DNA of 64,000 nucleotides from Anaeromyxobacter sp. PSR-1 (GCF_000964525.1 NZ_BAZG01000006.1:1-64000); one strand, 5' to 3'; shown: positions 26,830-36,161, counted from the first letter of the stretch. A program made the numbers and translations. The notes: generated by a model from the sequence alone, not told the origin.

Positions 26830-26874
26830 AGCCGCGCCGATCTCGCCTGAGGCGCCGCACGCCGCGGCGAGCGA

Positions 26875-27375
26875 TCAGCGCGGGCCGTCGCCGCGCGCCG
26901 CGGCCAGGTACGCCGCGTAGGCCTCGCGGTACCAGGCGCGGAGCGCCTCCGGCGGGATCCCGCGGCGGGAGAGGCTGGCGTGGAACCGCGTCAGCTCGGC
27001 GAGGTCCTCCGGCGAGCCCGGAGCCGGCGCGCGATCGGCGAGGCCGCGCTTCGCGGACAGGCGAGCGCTCACCGCGATGTCGATCTCGTCGCGGGTCGGC
27101 GGCGTGCCGTCCTCGTGGTCCGGGAGCCACCAGCACGGCCGCGCCTGCACCAGCGAGAGGTAGAGCCCCTGCGCCGCCTGCGCGAGGTCGGCCGGGCTCC
27201 CGCCGTCCGCGCCGTCCGCCTCCCACCACGCGCGGCTCGCCGGGCTCTGCTGCCGCGCCGCGAGCAGCGCGTCGTAGTCGGCCTGCGAGAACCACGGGTA
27301 CAGCCGGAGCAGCTCGGGGTGATCCGAGAGCGCGAAGCTCGGCGTGGTGGTCCCCGTCGCGACCTCGTCCGTCAT
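26875..27375 (-). CDS. Hypothetical protein, 166 aa
   Basis: An acidic, helix-rich soluble protein with no signal peptide or membrane segment and several Trp residues (YPWFSQADYDALLAAR, ASRAWWEAD, ARPCWWLPDHEDG, EALRAWYREAYAAYLAA). I do not recognise the family. The ribosome site is weak, but codon bias is as in neighbouring genes and the opposite-strand alternative has no plausible product. It is convergent with the AraC gene, ending 45 bases away. Confidence 0.6.
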   Translation of the reverse strand: MTDEVATGTTTPSFALSDHPELLRLYPWFSQADYDALLAARQQSPASRAWWEADGADGGSPADLAQAAQGLYLSLVQARPCWWLPDHEDGTPPTRDEIDIAVSARLSAKRGLADRAPAPGSPEDLAELTRFHASLSRRGIPPEALRAWYREAYAAYLAAARGDGPR

Positions 27376-27587
27376 TCGCGGCGCCCCGGCCCGGAGCTTA
27401 GGCCGCGGGAGGGGGCGAGGCCACCTCCCGGCACGCGGTGCGTCGCTGCGGCGCAGGCGCCGTCGCGAGGGCGGTCGCACCTCGAGGGCGGAGCGCGCGC
27501 GGGCGCGGGGCGCGCCCGGCGGCCGCACCCCGGCGTCCGCGCCGCCGCGCGCGCACGGCCCGGTACGATCGCGCGGGAGGGTGTGCC

Positions 27588-28946
27588 ATGGCCCGCTCGC
27601 TCGTGGTCCGCTGGACCCGGCGGTGCCTGCTCGCCGCCGGGACGGCCGCGCTCGCCGCGCTGTCCGGAGGTCCGGCCGCGGCCCAGCCCGGGATGCGGAT
27701 CGTCTACGACAAGGTCGAGACGATCTCGAACTCGGCCTCCGGCACGCCGGAGGTGAAGGTCACGCGGAGCACGCTCACCGTGCGGCTCGCGCCCACCGCG
27801 CTCGCGGTCCGCGACGGCGACGTCGAGCAGGTCTTCGACTTCCTCGCCGCGCGGGAGCTGGCGGTCGATCACCAGGCCAGGGAGGCGGGCGAGTTCTCGC
27901 TGTACGCGGTGCCCGCGTTCCGGGAGCGCGAGCTCGAGAACCGCAAGGCGCTGGCCAGGATGATGGCGGTCATCGGGCGCGACCAGGACCTGGCCGACGC
28001 CGAGGTGGAGCTCGGGATGCGGATGGATCCGCCGGCGAAGGCGAAGCTGAAGGAGCGGCGCCGCGACGGGGCGCGCGTGTTCACGATCAACGGCCGCGAG
28101 GTCGCGTCGTTCGTGGCGGCGGCGCGGGCGGTGCCGCCCGAGCTGGTCGCCTCCCTCTCGCGGCTGTACCTGTACGGCGCGGCCGTGCACCCGCTGGTCC
28201 GGGCGGAGCTGCTGAAGGAGCCTCGCCCGCCGGCGCGCCTCGAGTTCTCGTGGCAGCTGGTGCAGGAGCGGACCACCGTCGCCTGGACGCTGCGCGAGAT
28301 CGTGGACGAGCCGTTCGACGCGCGCGCGGCGTGGGCGCCGTATCCGTCGAAGCCGCTCCGGGACGAGGAGGTCGTCGCGCTCGCGGGCCGCGTCCGTGCC
28401 CGGGAGGCAGGCACCCCGCCGGCGGCCGCGAGCTACCTCGAGCGCGCCGAGCGCCTCCTCGGGGAGGGGCGCGGCTTCGAGGCGTTCCTGGTCGCGTTCG
28501 AGTCCCGGCTCGCCGGCGCCGACGCGCCCGACGCCCTGCTGCGGAGGTGCGGCGACGCGGCGCGCGGCGACGCCCGCATGCAGGCGCTGGCGCGGTCGAT
28601 GGACATGGAGGCGAAGGATCCCAAGGGCGCGCTGGCCCTGCTCCTGCCGCTGGAGACGGACGGCCTGGAGGGCGGCGAGGTCCTGCACGTGCTCCGCGCG
28701 AACCAGCACCTCAGGCTCGGGCAGGGCGACGCCGCGCTGAAGGCGTTCACGCGCGCGCTCGGCGCCAACCCGTTCCTGCTCGGCGCCTGGATGGACGCCG
28801 GCCAGCTGTTCCTCGAGGGCTACGACACGCCCTCGGCCTGGACGTGCTGGGACGCCGCGCGCGCCCTCGCGCCGGGGCACCCGATGCTGAAGCGCGTGGA
28901 CGAGCTGGAGGCGTCGCTGCGCCGGCGGCGGCCCGAGTACTTCTAG
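27588..28946 (+). CDS. Exported protein with C-terminal TPR-like repeats
   Basis: A 452-residue protein with a signal peptide (RRCLLAAGTAALAALSGGPAAAQ) after ATG 27588 and GGGAGGG upstream. The middle (residues 40-240) is mixed alpha/beta and Lys/Arg-rich, with no family I recognise. Residues 270-450 are helical with TPR-like pairs (ASYLERAERLLGEGRGFEAFLVAFESRL; QHLRLGQGDAALKAFTRALGANPFLLGAW; SAWTCWDAARALAPGHPM). Periplasmic location is likely. The architecture suggests a scaffold protein; no enzymatic motif is seen. Confidence 0.75.
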   Translation: MARSLVVRWTRRCLLAAGTAALAALSGGPAAAQPGMRIVYDKVETISNSASGTPEVKVTRSTLTVRLAPTALAVRDGDVEQVFDFLAARELAVDHQAREAGEFSLYAVPAFRERELENRKALARMMAVIGRDQDLADAEVELGMRMDPPAKAKLKERRRDGARVFTINGREVASFVAAARAVPPELVASLSRLYLYGAAVHPLVRAELLKEPRPPARLEFSWQLVQERTTVAWTLREIVDEPFDARAAWAPYPSKPLRDEEVVALAGRVRAREAGTPPAAASYLERAERLLGEGRGFEAFLVAFESRLAGADAPDALLRRCGDAARGDARMQALARSMDMEAKDPKGALALLLPLETDGLEGGEVLHVLRANQHLRLGQGDAALKAFTRALGANPFLLGAWMDAGQLFLEGYDTPSAWTCWDAARALAPGHPMLKRVDELEASLRRRRPEYF

Positions 28947-28961
28947 CCTCGCCGCCCGCGC

Positions 28962-29627
28962 TCAGCGCCGCGCGCCCGGAGGCTGCGGCTCGTCGAAGTG
29001 GCGCGTCTCCTGGCCCACCTCGACCTCGCCGTAGCGCAGCCGCCCCGTCCGCTCGTAGACGTGCAGCACCGCGCCCGGCGCGGTCTGCCGGATCTCCACC
29101 AGGCGGAACGCGAGCGGGAGGGCGCCGCCGCCGAACAGGCGCTTGCCGGTTCCGAGCACGACGGGGAACTGCCAGATGCGCAGCCCGTCCACGAGATCGT
29201 GGCGGAGCAGCGTCTGCAGGAGGTCGAAGCTGCCGTGCACCTGGAGCTCCCCGCCGTCCTGCGCCTTGAGCCTCGCGACCTCCCCGGCGACGTCGCCGCC
29301 CAGCAGGTGCGAGTCGTTCCAGCGCAGCTCGGTGAGCGTCCGCGACGCGACGTACTTCGGCCGGCCGTTGAGCGCCGCCGCAGCCTCGTCCGCCGGGTCG
29401 GTGACGTTCGGCCACGAGGCCGCAAAGAGCTCGTACGTCTTGCGCCCCAGCACGAAGGCGCCGGCGCGGTTCGTCCACTCGGACATGAGCCGTTCGAACG
29501 TCTCGTCGAAGTACGGCACCAGCCAGCCGCCGTGCGGGAACCCCCCGTCGCGGTCCTCGTCCGGTCCTCCCGGTGCCTGGACGACGCCGTCCAGCGTGGT
29601 GAACGCGCCCGCGATCAGCTTTCGCAT
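28962..29627 (-). CDS. Dihydrofolate reductase-like / RibD C-terminal domain protein
   Basis: A 221-residue protein of the RibD_C/YyaP family: MRKLIAGAFTTLDGVVQAPGG, GAFVLGRKTYELFAASWP, KYVASRTLTELRWNDSHLLGGD, LQVHGSFDLLQTLLRHDLVDGLRIWQFPVVLGTGKRLF. These are the NADPH-binding and substrate-loop blocks of the fold. ATG 29627 has GAGGAG upstream. No riboflavin genes are adjacent, so it is probably one of the stand-alone reductases of unknown substrate common in soil bacteria. Confidence 0.88.
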   Translation of the reverse strand: MRKLIAGAFTTLDGVVQAPGGPDEDRDGGFPHGGWLVPYFDETFERLMSEWTNRAGAFVLGRKTYELFAASWPNVTDPADEAAAALNGRPKYVASRTLTELRWNDSHLLGGDVAGEVARLKAQDGGELQVHGSFDLLQTLLRHDLVDGLRIWQFPVVLGTGKRLFGGGALPLAFRLVEIRQTAPGAVLHVYERTGRLRYGEVEVGQETRHFDEPQPPGARR

Positions 29628-29762
29628 GGTCCCGCTCCTCTCAGGGTCGAAGGGCCATAGCCGGGCGGCGCGCAGTGCACCGGGCGTCCAGCCCCGATAC
29701 CCTGATCGGGTCGTCCGCCGGCGGAGTGGACGACCAACACGGTGCGTGATGTGCTGGCCGGC

Positions 29763-30170
29763 ATGCCCAGGCTGCTCGTCCCCGCGCTGGCACTCGCCCT
29801 CGCGTGCTCCCACTCGGCTTCCTCCCCCGCGCCGCGCTGCGACCTCGAGGCGGCCGCGGCAATTCCGGCGGGGGCAGAGGTCCGCTGGAGCGTGGCCGGC
29901 GAGCAGAAGCCGAGGACCACGCCTGACCAGTGCTTCCTGCGGAGCTTCCGGCCGCCGCCCGGCTTTCGCGTACTGAAGGGCGAGTGGCTGGCCCAGTTCG
30001 CGGTTCTCGCGGACGGCCGCCTTGCGGGCTTCCAGCTGCTGCCGGAGGACCCGCCGGAGCTCGCCTGCGCCGTGTGGCAGACGTTGACCGGCTGCGGCTG
30101 GACGCCGGGCCGCGACGCAGCGGGCCGGCCGACCGCGTTCTGGGTCAAGCTTCCGATGCGGATCCGGTGA
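29763..30170 (+). CDS. Small lipoprotein with TonB-C-like fold, copy 1
   Basis: A 135-residue protein: MPRLLVPALALALAC (lipobox-like, Cys15) then CDLEAAAAIPAGAEVRW, a strand FAVLADGRLAGFQL and the C-terminal block ACAVWQTLTGCGWTPGRDAAGRPTAFWVKLPMR. A close paralogue lies at 35588. The alignment of both copies at MPRLL fixes the start at ATG 29763 rather than the upstream GTG. The end (two Cys, then G-R-P and a beta strand) recalls the C-terminal domain of TonB/AgmX-type proteins. I infer a periplasmic adaptor role with low confidence. Confidence 0.72.
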   Translation: MPRLLVPALALALACSHSASSPAPRCDLEAAAAIPAGAEVRWSVAGEQKPRTTPDQCFLRSFRPPPGFRVLKGEWLAQFAVLADGRLAGFQLLPEDPPELACAVWQTLTGCGWTPGRDAAGRPTAFWVKLPMRIR

Positions 30171-30188
30171 GGAAGCTGGCAGGCCCGT

Positions 30189-31850
30189 TCAGCCCTCCGC
30201 CATGCCGGTGAACGGCGCGCCGTCCAGCAGCCAGGTGAGCCCGTCCGGCGCGCGCCCGAAGACGGTCAGGTGGCCGCCGTGGACGCAGCGGAGGTGGTGG
30301 AACGCGCAGAGCGCCACCTGGTTCTCCGCCTCGTCCCCGCCGCCGTGCGAGCGGAACAGCACGTGGTGCGAATGGGCGGCGCGGTGGCTGCAGCCGGGGA
30401 CCTGGCACCAGCCCAGGTCGCGCTCCCGCACGCGCTCCGAGCGGCTCGGCGGGCGCCTCAGCACGTGCTCCCACTGCGTGAGGAAGTGCGCGGCCAGGAC
30501 GGCGAGGCAGCTTCCGGCCGGAACGAGGCGGCCGACCCTCTTCCGGACCGTCTCGAGCGCCGCCGCGAGGAGCACGGCCACCCGGCGGGGCAGCGGCACC
30601 GAGACCTTCCGCTGCGCACGCAGCTGCCGCTCCCGCTCGCCCTCGACCGCGCGGCGGAGCGCGACGCAGGTCATGGCCTTCGCCCGCGGGATCCAGGCCG
30701 CGATCTCGCCCTCCGGCAGCCGCGCCAGGATCCGGCGCCGCTCGTAGGAGACCCCCTGCCGGCGCGCCTCGCGGAGTCCCGCCGACCTCGCCAGCCGCTC
30801 CTCGTGCTCCGCCCGCTGCTCCACCGCGCGCGGCGGCAGCCGCAGCCGCTCCTCGACGTAGTGGCGGAAGCTCGCGAACCCGAGGCGCAGGTGCATGCCG
30901 CTCCGGCGGACCGCGTACGCGCACGCGCCCATGACCTCCTCCAGCGTGGCCCGCGCCGCGGCGAGCTCGCGGAGCGTCCGGTCGATCTCCTGCGCGGTCG
31001 CGCCGTCGTCGAAGCGCACCTCCGGCGCCGGCCAGTCCGCGACCGGCGCGAGCAGCGGCCAGCGCTCCGGCTCGGCTTCGAGCGCGGCGCGCCGCGCGCG
31101 ATCGCCCTGAACCGGCCGCAGGAACTCCGGCCCCAGCGGGCGCGCGCCGTCGCGATCGCCGTCGGTCGAGAACTCCGCCAGGTACTCCTGCGCCAGCGCC
31201 TCGAGCCGCTCGGCCCGGGTCGAGCCCGGCAGGCTCCGCCCCGCCGCCTCCAGCGCGGCGTCCACGACGAGCCGCTCGTGCTCGGGCAGCTGCGTGCGCA
31301 GCGTCACCCACGCCTCCTCGTCGGCGTCGTCGCCCGTACGCCCCGCCCGCCGGACCGCCTCCTCCAGCTCCCGCACCGTCTGCCGGGCCGCGCGCTCCAC
31401 CCAGAACGCCTCCGCGTCCCCCGTCGCCGCCGCGAGCACGGTCTCCGCCGCGCGGAGCCCGACCCGCCCCGCCCGCAGCGCCTCGTGCAGGCGCGCGCGC
31501 GTGCCGAGCCCGTCCCCGAGCCGCGCCAGGCCCTCCGCCGCGCGCTTCCCGATCCCGAGGACCTCGCGCGCGTAGTCGTCGAGGTGGTAGCCCAGCGCCG
31601 CGAGCCGGTCGCCCCGGCGGAGCGCCGCCAGCCCTTCCGCGATGGCGACGTCGATGGCGCCGTGCCCCCGCGACGCCCAGGCCAGGATCCGCTCGCAGTC
31701 GTCCGCCTCCGGCTCGCCGCCCCGGAACCAGCGATCCAGGTCGGCGCGGCTGTACGGGAGCAGCTCGCGGAGCGGCAGGAACGCGTGCTCCGCCCCGGCG
31801 GTGCCCGGCAGATCCGCGGCCCCGAGGCCGGCGATGGGAGCGGCATCCAT
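30189..31850 (-). CDS. HNH endonuclease domain protein
   Basis: A 553-residue protein. The N-terminal 430 residues are helix-rich and charged (FLPLRELLPYSRADLDRW; REVLGIGKRAAEGLARLG; ELEEAVRRAGRTG). The C-terminal 60 residues hold a full HNH nuclease: CQVPGC, HSHHVLFRSHGGGDEAENQVALCAFHH, with the paired Cys, the DH/HH-type centre, Asn and closing His. The architecture matches the DUF222-like HNH proteins found in multiple copies in Anaeromyxobacter-type genomes. ATG 31850 is the first Met of the conserved region; no Shine-Dalgarno is visible. Role unknown; the nuclease domain is intact. No methylase or intron is adjacent. Confidence 0.85.
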   Translation of the reverse strand: MDAAPIAGLGAADLPGTAGAEHAFLPLRELLPYSRADLDRWFRGGEPEADDCERILAWASRGHGAIDVAIAEGLAALRRGDRLAALGYHLDDYAREVLGIGKRAAEGLARLGDGLGTRARLHEALRAGRVGLRAAETVLAAATGDAEAFWVERAARQTVRELEEAVRRAGRTGDDADEEAWVTLRTQLPEHERLVVDAALEAAGRSLPGSTRAERLEALAQEYLAEFSTDGDRDGARPLGPEFLRPVQGDRARRAALEAEPERWPLLAPVADWPAPEVRFDDGATAQEIDRTLRELAAARATLEEVMGACAYAVRRSGMHLRLGFASFRHYVEERLRLPPRAVEQRAEHEERLARSAGLREARRQGVSYERRRILARLPEGEIAAWIPRAKAMTCVALRRAVEGERERQLRAQRKVSVPLPRRVAVLLAAALETVRKRVGRLVPAGSCLAVLAAHFLTQWEHVLRRPPSRSERVRERDLGWCQVPGCSHRAAHSHHVLFRSHGGGDEAENQVALCAFHHLRCVHGGHLTVFGRAPDGLTWLLDGAPFTGMAEG

Positions 31851-31936
31851 GCGCGAACTGTGGCACGCGCCTCTGACACTAAACGTGAACCCGGATGGGC
31901 GTATCGCGCGCCGCTCGCACCGCTCAGGCGACCAGC

Positions 31937-32674
31937 TCACCGCCGCGGCCGCAGCGGCACCCAGGTGACCTCCGGCGGCAGCAGCGCCTCGACCACGCGC
32001 GCGTCCGGACGGAACGAGCGCGCGGGCAGCAGCGCGGGCGTGGAGATGCGGTCCATGCGGAACATGCGGGGCAGGCCGGTGTCCACGTCGCGGCCGAGCA
32101 GGTACCAGACCGGCGGCATGATCGAGAGCCCGTGCGGCTCGACCTGGCGCGCCGTCGGGCGGCCGTTCCGGTCTCGATAGCGGAACGCGAGTGCGACGCC
32201 GCGGCGGACGGCCTCCTCGAACAGGTGCAGCAGCTCGGGCGCGACCGGTGCGAGCCCCTCGCGCACCCGCTCGCTCGCCCTCGGCCCGACGAAGATGCGC
32301 CCGCAGAGGTCCCGGAGCTCGCGGGCGCGCTCCGCGGGGAGCGACGCGAGCAGGCGGGTGAGGGCGTCCTCCGCGCGCCGGCCCCACGGCACCTCGGCGA
32401 CCGCCCGCGCCAGCCGCGCGCCGAGCCAGAGCGCGACGATCTCCGGCACGCCGAGGTGGACCGCGACCACACCGCGCGCGCCCTCCAGCCGGACCCCGCC
32501 GCCGGGCCCGGACTGCCCGGTGATGGGCATGCCCCGCTCGCGCAGCAGCGCCAGGTCGCGCCGCACCGTGCGCGCGCTCACCCGGAGCCTGGCGGCGAGC
32601 GCGTCGACCGTGGTCTCGGCCGACGCGCGGAGCAGATCGGCGAGATCGAGGAGGCGGGCGGCACGGACGGGCAT
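31937..32674 (-). CDS. YafY-type transcriptional regulator (HTH_11 plus WYL)
   Basis: A 245-residue protein with an N-terminal DeoR-like winged helix (AARLLDLADLLRASAETTVDALAARLRVSARTVRRDLALLRERGMPI) and a C-terminal WYL domain (residues about 150-235: ALAFRYRDRNGRPTARQVEPHGLSIMPPVWYLLGRD). WYL domains bind nucleic acid or small ligands and regulate adjacent genes. It is divergent from the NmrA-like gene with 76 bp between the starts, so that gene is its most probable target. Confidence 0.88.
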   Translation of the reverse strand: MPVRAARLLDLADLLRASAETTVDALAARLRVSARTVRRDLALLRERGMPITGQSGPGGGVRLEGARGVVAVHLGVPEIVALWLGARLARAVAEVPWGRRAEDALTRLLASLPAERARELRDLCGRIFVGPRASERVREGLAPVAPELLHLFEEAVRRGVALAFRYRDRNGRPTARQVEPHGLSIMPPVWYLLGRDVDTGLPRMFRMDRISTPALLPARSFRPDARVVEALLPPEVTWVPLRPRR

Positions 32675-32750
32675 GGCGGAGCTCGGCTCGGGCGATTCAC
32701 CCGCAGGATGCGGACAGGTTCCGACAGGGATGAGCGGTACCCGATGGACC
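32675..32750. promoter_or_regulatory. Divergent control region with GACAGG direct repeat
   Basis: Between the WYL regulator and the NmrA-like gene, GACAGG occurs at 32713-32718 and again at 32723-32728. The 10-bp period, one helical turn, is what a dimeric regulator would contact. It is a candidate operator for the WYL regulator. Confidence 0.45.
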
Positions 32751-33635
32751 ATGTCCACGTCCACCCCCATGCACGTCGTCCTCGGTGCCACCGGCCGCGT
32801 CGGCTCCGCGGTCGCCGGCGCGCTCCTCGATCGCGGCGAGCGGGTCACGGTCGTCACCCGGGATCCGCGCCGGGCCGAGTCCTTCGCCCGCCGCGGCGCC
32901 GCCGTCGCCGTCGCCGACGTCCGCGACGCGGACGCGCTCCGGGCCGTGCTCCGGCGCGGGCAGCGCGCGTTCCTCCTCATGCCGCCCGCCGACCCGGCCA
33001 CCGACACCGTCGCCGAGGAGCGGCGCACCATGGCGGCCATCGCGCGGGCCGTCGAGGGCGCCGGGCTGGAGAAGGTCGCGGTGCAATCCACCTACGGCGC
33101 GCAGCCCGGCGACGGCCTGGGCGACCTCGGCGTGCTCCACGCGCTCGAGCAGGCGGTCGCGGCGACGGGCGTCCCCACCCGCGTGGTGCGCGGCGCCTAC
33201 TTCATGAGCAACTGGGACTTCGCGCTGGAGACGGCGCGGCAGACGGGCGAGATCCCCTCGCTCCTCCCGGCCGAGCTCGCGCTGCCCATGGTCGCGCCCG
33301 TCGACCTCGGGCGCATCGCGGCGCGGTGGCTCGTCGACGACGAGGATCACGCCGGCGTGCACCACGTCGAGGGTCCGGCCCCGTACTCCGCCGCCGACGT
33401 CGCCCGCGCAGCCGCCGCCGCGCTCGGCCGCGACATCCGGGTGGTCGAGACCCCGCGCGCGCAGTGGGTCGCGACGTTCCTGGGGCTGGGCTTCTCGCCC
33501 TCCGCCGCGGAGTCCTACGCGCGGATGACCGCGACCGTGGTGGACGGCGCGTTCGAGCGGCCCGAGGCGCCGGAGCGGGGCCCCACCACGCTCGCCGCGT
33601 ACGTCGCCGCGCGGCTGCGGCAGCAGGAGGCGTGA
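32751..33635 (+). CDS. NmrA/NAD(P)H-binding SDR-like protein
   Basis: A 294-residue atypical short-chain dehydrogenase: Rossmann start HVVLGATGRVGSAVAGALLDRG, VTVVTRDPRRAESF, then VADVRDADALRAVLRRGQRAFLLMPP, VAVQSTYGAQ and RGAYFMSNWDFAL. This pattern is shared by NmrA, YtfG/QorB-like quinone reductases and related sensors. The family Tyr/Lys dyad is not obvious. ATG 32751 gives a seven-residue lead before the Rossmann strand. Controlled probably by the divergent WYL regulator. Role could be quinone reduction or redox sensing. Confidence 0.85.
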   Translation: MSTSTPMHVVLGATGRVGSAVAGALLDRGERVTVVTRDPRRAESFARRGAAVAVADVRDADALRAVLRRGQRAFLLMPPADPATDTVAEERRTMAAIARAVEGAGLEKVAVQSTYGAQPGDGLGDLGVLHALEQAVAATGVPTRVVRGAYFMSNWDFALETARQTGEIPSLLPAELALPMVAPVDLGRIAARWLVDDEDHAGVHHVEGPAPYSAADVARAAAAALGRDIRVVETPRAQWVATFLGLGFSPSAAESYARMTATVVDGAFERPEAPERGPTTLAAYVAARLRQQEA

Positions 33636-33648
33636 CGGGCGCCGCCCC

Positions 33649-35409
33649 TCACATCGAGATCGAGCCCTTCCTGAACTCGCTCCGGCGCAGGTGGACGTTG
33701 ATGCAGACCGGACGCCCGGCGCGCGCGGCCTCCTGCGCGCGATCGAGGACCTCGTCGATCCGGCCGTCCTCGGTCAGCAGCAGGCCCACGCCGCCGTAGC
33801 CCTCGGCCACGCGGTGGTAGTCGCAGCGCGCGAGCACGGTCCCGACGTCGTCGCCCAGCATGTCCACCTGCTCCCGGGCGATCTGCTGCCAGGAGCCGTC
33901 GTTCCCGATCACGGCGATGGGCGCGAGGCCGTGGCGCGCGAAGGTGTCGAACTCGGCCAGGCTGTAGGCGCACGAGCCGTCGCCGTAGAGCAGCCACACC
34001 TCGCGCCCGGGCCGGGCGAGCGCGGCCGCCGTCGCGAAGCCGCCGCCGACGCCGAGCGTCCCGAAGACGCCCGGGTCGAGCCAGGCGAGCGGCGCGCGCG
34101 GGCGGAGCGTGTACGCAGCGGTCGCGACGAAGTCGCCGCCGTCCACCACCAGCGCCGCGTCGTCGGCCATCTTCTCCTCGAGCCGCAGCAGGAAGCGCAG
34201 CGGGTTCACGAGCTCGCCGGCCGCCTCTGCGCCGGCGGCGATCTCGCGATCGCGCGCCGCCTCCCGCTCGCGGAGCGCGCCGAACCAGGCCTCCCGTGCC
34301 TGCGGCTTGCCCGCCTTCGCGGCCAGCGCGACGAGGAATTCGCCGGGGTGCATCTCGACCGCCACGTCGGGGCTGCGGTTCTTCCGCAGCTCCGCCGCGG
34401 AGAGGTTCGCGGCCCCGATGAAGGCGCCGCGGCCGAAGCCGCGGCCGTAGCCGAGCCGGAAGTCGAACGGGAACCCGGCCACGACGACGACGTCCGCCTC
34501 CTTGAGCGCGCGCCCGCGCGCGTGGCGGAACTGGAGGGCGTCGCGCCGGCCCAGGAGCCCGCGCGCCATCCCGCCGAGGTAGACCGGGACGCCCAGGGCG
34601 CGCACCGCGGCCGCGAGGCGTGCGGGGTCCTCGCAGCCCGCGAGCGCCTGGCTGCCGAGGATCAGCACCGGACGCTCGGCGCGCGCGAGCCGCTCCGCGA
34701 TCCGTCCGACCCCTCCGGAAGTGCCTCGCCGCAGGTCGAGCCGCTCCGCGAGCCGCGCCGGGAGGTCCTCGAGCGACGGCAGCGCGGGCGCCCGGAACTG
34801 CCGCGCGAGGTGCGCCTCCAGGTAGAGCCGCATCGCGGTGCCGGCGACGCCGCCCACGCGGTCCGCCCCCGACTCGCGGCGGTAGAGGTCGCGGACGAGG
34901 GGCTCGTCGTAGAGCAGGTCCACCGGGACCTCGACGAACACCGGCCCGGGCACGCCGCCCTGCGCCAGCGCGAGCGCGCGCTCGAGCGTGGGGCGGAGTC
35001 CACCGACGGTGGTGACGCGGGTGGCACACTTGGCGATGGGGCGCATGAGCGCGAGCTGGTCGATGTCCTGCAACGCGCCGCGGCCGCGGAGCAGCGTGGC
35101 GGTGGCGCCGCCGAGGAGCACCACCGGCGACTGCGCCAGGCGCGCGTTCTCGAGCGCGGTCACGGCGTTGGTGACGCCCGGGCCCGCGGTCACGGCGGCG
35201 ACGCCGGGCCGCCCGGTGAGGCGCGCCATCGCGTCGGCCGCGAACACCGCGTTCGCCTCGTCGCGCATGTCCACCACGCGCAGGCCCAGCCGCTTGGACT
35301 CGACGAGGATGGGCGAGATGTGGCCGCCGCACAGCGTGAAGAGGTGGCCCACGCCGGCGCGCTGCAGCGCCGCCGCGATCACCGCGCCTCCGTTCCTGGC
35401 CTCCGCCAT
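33649..35409 (-). CDS. ThDP-dependent enzyme of the ILVBL/2-hydroxyacyl-CoA lyase type
   Basis: A 586-residue three-domain ThDP enzyme. The N-terminal PYR domain reads [45 protein letters not shown], with the activating Glu in DEAN. The C-terminal PP domain has GDGSCAYS and ends in VIGNDGSW, the Mg/ThDP site. The block [10 protein letters not shown], together with [17 protein letters not shown] and [13 protein letters not shown], follows animal ILVBL (HACL2) more closely than bacterial IlvB as I recall them. No small subunit gene (ilvN/ilvH) is adjacent, which argues against acetolactate synthesis. Likely reaction: cleavage of 2-hydroxyacyl-CoA, by inference. ATG 35409 has GGAGG close upstream. 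Confidence 0.83.
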   Translation of the reverse strand: MAEARNGGAVIAAALQRAGVGHLFTLCGGHISPILVESKRLGLRVVDMRDEANAVFAADAMARLTGRPGVAAVTAGPGVTNAVTALENARLAQSPVVLLGGATATLLRGRGALQDIDQLALMRPIAKCATRVTTVGGLRPTLERALALAQGGVPGPVFVEVPVDLLYDEPLVRDLYRRESGADRVGGVAGTAMRLYLEAHLARQFRAPALPSLEDLPARLAERLDLRRGTSGGVGRIAERLARAERPVLILGSQALAGCEDPARLAAAVRALGVPVYLGGMARGLLGRRDALQFRHARGRALKEADVVVVAGFPFDFRLGYGRGFGRGAFIGAANLSAAELRKNRSPDVAVEMHPGEFLVALAAKAGKPQAREAWFGALREREAARDREIAAGAEAAGELVNPLRFLLRLEEKMADDAALVVDGGDFVATAAYTLRPRAPLAWLDPGVFGTLGVGGGFATAAALARPGREVWLLYGDGSCAYSLAEFDTFARHGLAPIAVIGNDGSWQQIAREQVDMLGDDVGTVLARCDYHRVAEGYGGVGLLLTEDGRIDEVLDRAQEAARAGRPVCINVHLRRSEFRKGSISM

Positions 35410-35587
35410 GGATCCTCCGGGCCGCGGGCGCCGCGGCGCCCCGTCTCGCGGCGGACGCTACCATCCGTCCGGGCCGAGCGGTGGGCCCGCGACGGGGCCC
35501 GGGGAGGGGAGGCGCGCATGCGCTGGGCGCCGCGCGCGGTGAGGCGAGGCTGGACGCTTCCGCACTCATCGTGATTTGCTCTGCCGC

Positions 35588-36034
35588 ATGCCCAGGCTGC
35601 TGCGGTTCCCCGCGCTGCCGCTCGTGCTCGCGTGCGCGCATGCGAGCCCTCCGAGTCCGCCGGCCCCGGCCCCGCCGCCCTGCGATCTCGCGGCGGCGTC
35701 GGGCGTGCCCGACGGCGTCGAGGTCCGCTGGCCTGCCGCCGGAGAGAGGAGCCCGAGGGTGGCGACGTCCGGCTGCATTCACCGGGAGATCCGCCTGCCG
35801 TTGCGCCTGCGGGATCGGGTTCCCGCGCAGGCCGCGTTCCAGTTCGTCATCCTCGCGGACGGACGGATGGTGGGGTTCCGGGCCCCGACGGAGGGCATGG
35901 AGCCAGAATTCGCCTGCGCGGTGTGGCGCGCGCTGAGCGGGTGCCCGTGGACCCCGGGGCGCGACGCGCAGGGCCGCCCCGGGGCGTACTGGGTCGAGCT
36001 TCCGATCAGGTTCTCGGCCCCGCCCACGCGGTGA
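35588..36034 (+). CDS. Small lipoprotein with TonB-C-like fold, copy 2
   Basis: A 148-residue paralogue of the protein at 29763. It starts MPRLLRFPALPLVLAC (Cys16) and shares CDLAAASGVPDGVEVRW, FVILADGRMVGFR and ACAVWRALSGCPWTPGRDAQGRPGAYWVELPIRF. The spacing of the two C-terminal Cys and the WTPGRDAxGRP block are identical to copy 1, while the middle differs. The last ten residues of the two differ in charge. A role as a TonB-like adaptor domain is an inference from the closing strand pattern only. Confidence 0.72.
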   Translation: MPRLLRFPALPLVLACAHASPPSPPAPAPPPCDLAAASGVPDGVEVRWPAAGERSPRVATSGCIHREIRLPLRLRDRVPAQAAFQFVILADGRMVGFRAPTEGMEPEFACAVWRALSGCPWTPGRDAQGRPGAYWVELPIRFSAPPTR

Positions 36035-36161
36035 GCGCAGCGTCGTCGGCCGCGACCAGCCGAGCATCGCGGCGCTCAGGCCTCGGGATGGCGCGCCGGC
36101 GCGGGACGGCACGCATGCGCCGGTTTGCGGGCGGAGGCTCTCGCGGGTAGGATGCCTCGCC

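Noticed and set aside
30189-31850. Homing endonuclease or restriction enzyme
   Set aside because: No intron, intein or methylase context; the protein has the architecture of a genome-resident HNH family.
33649-35409. ilvB (acetolactate synthase large subunit)
   Set aside because: No ilvN/ilvC nearby and the N-terminal blocks fit ILVBL better.
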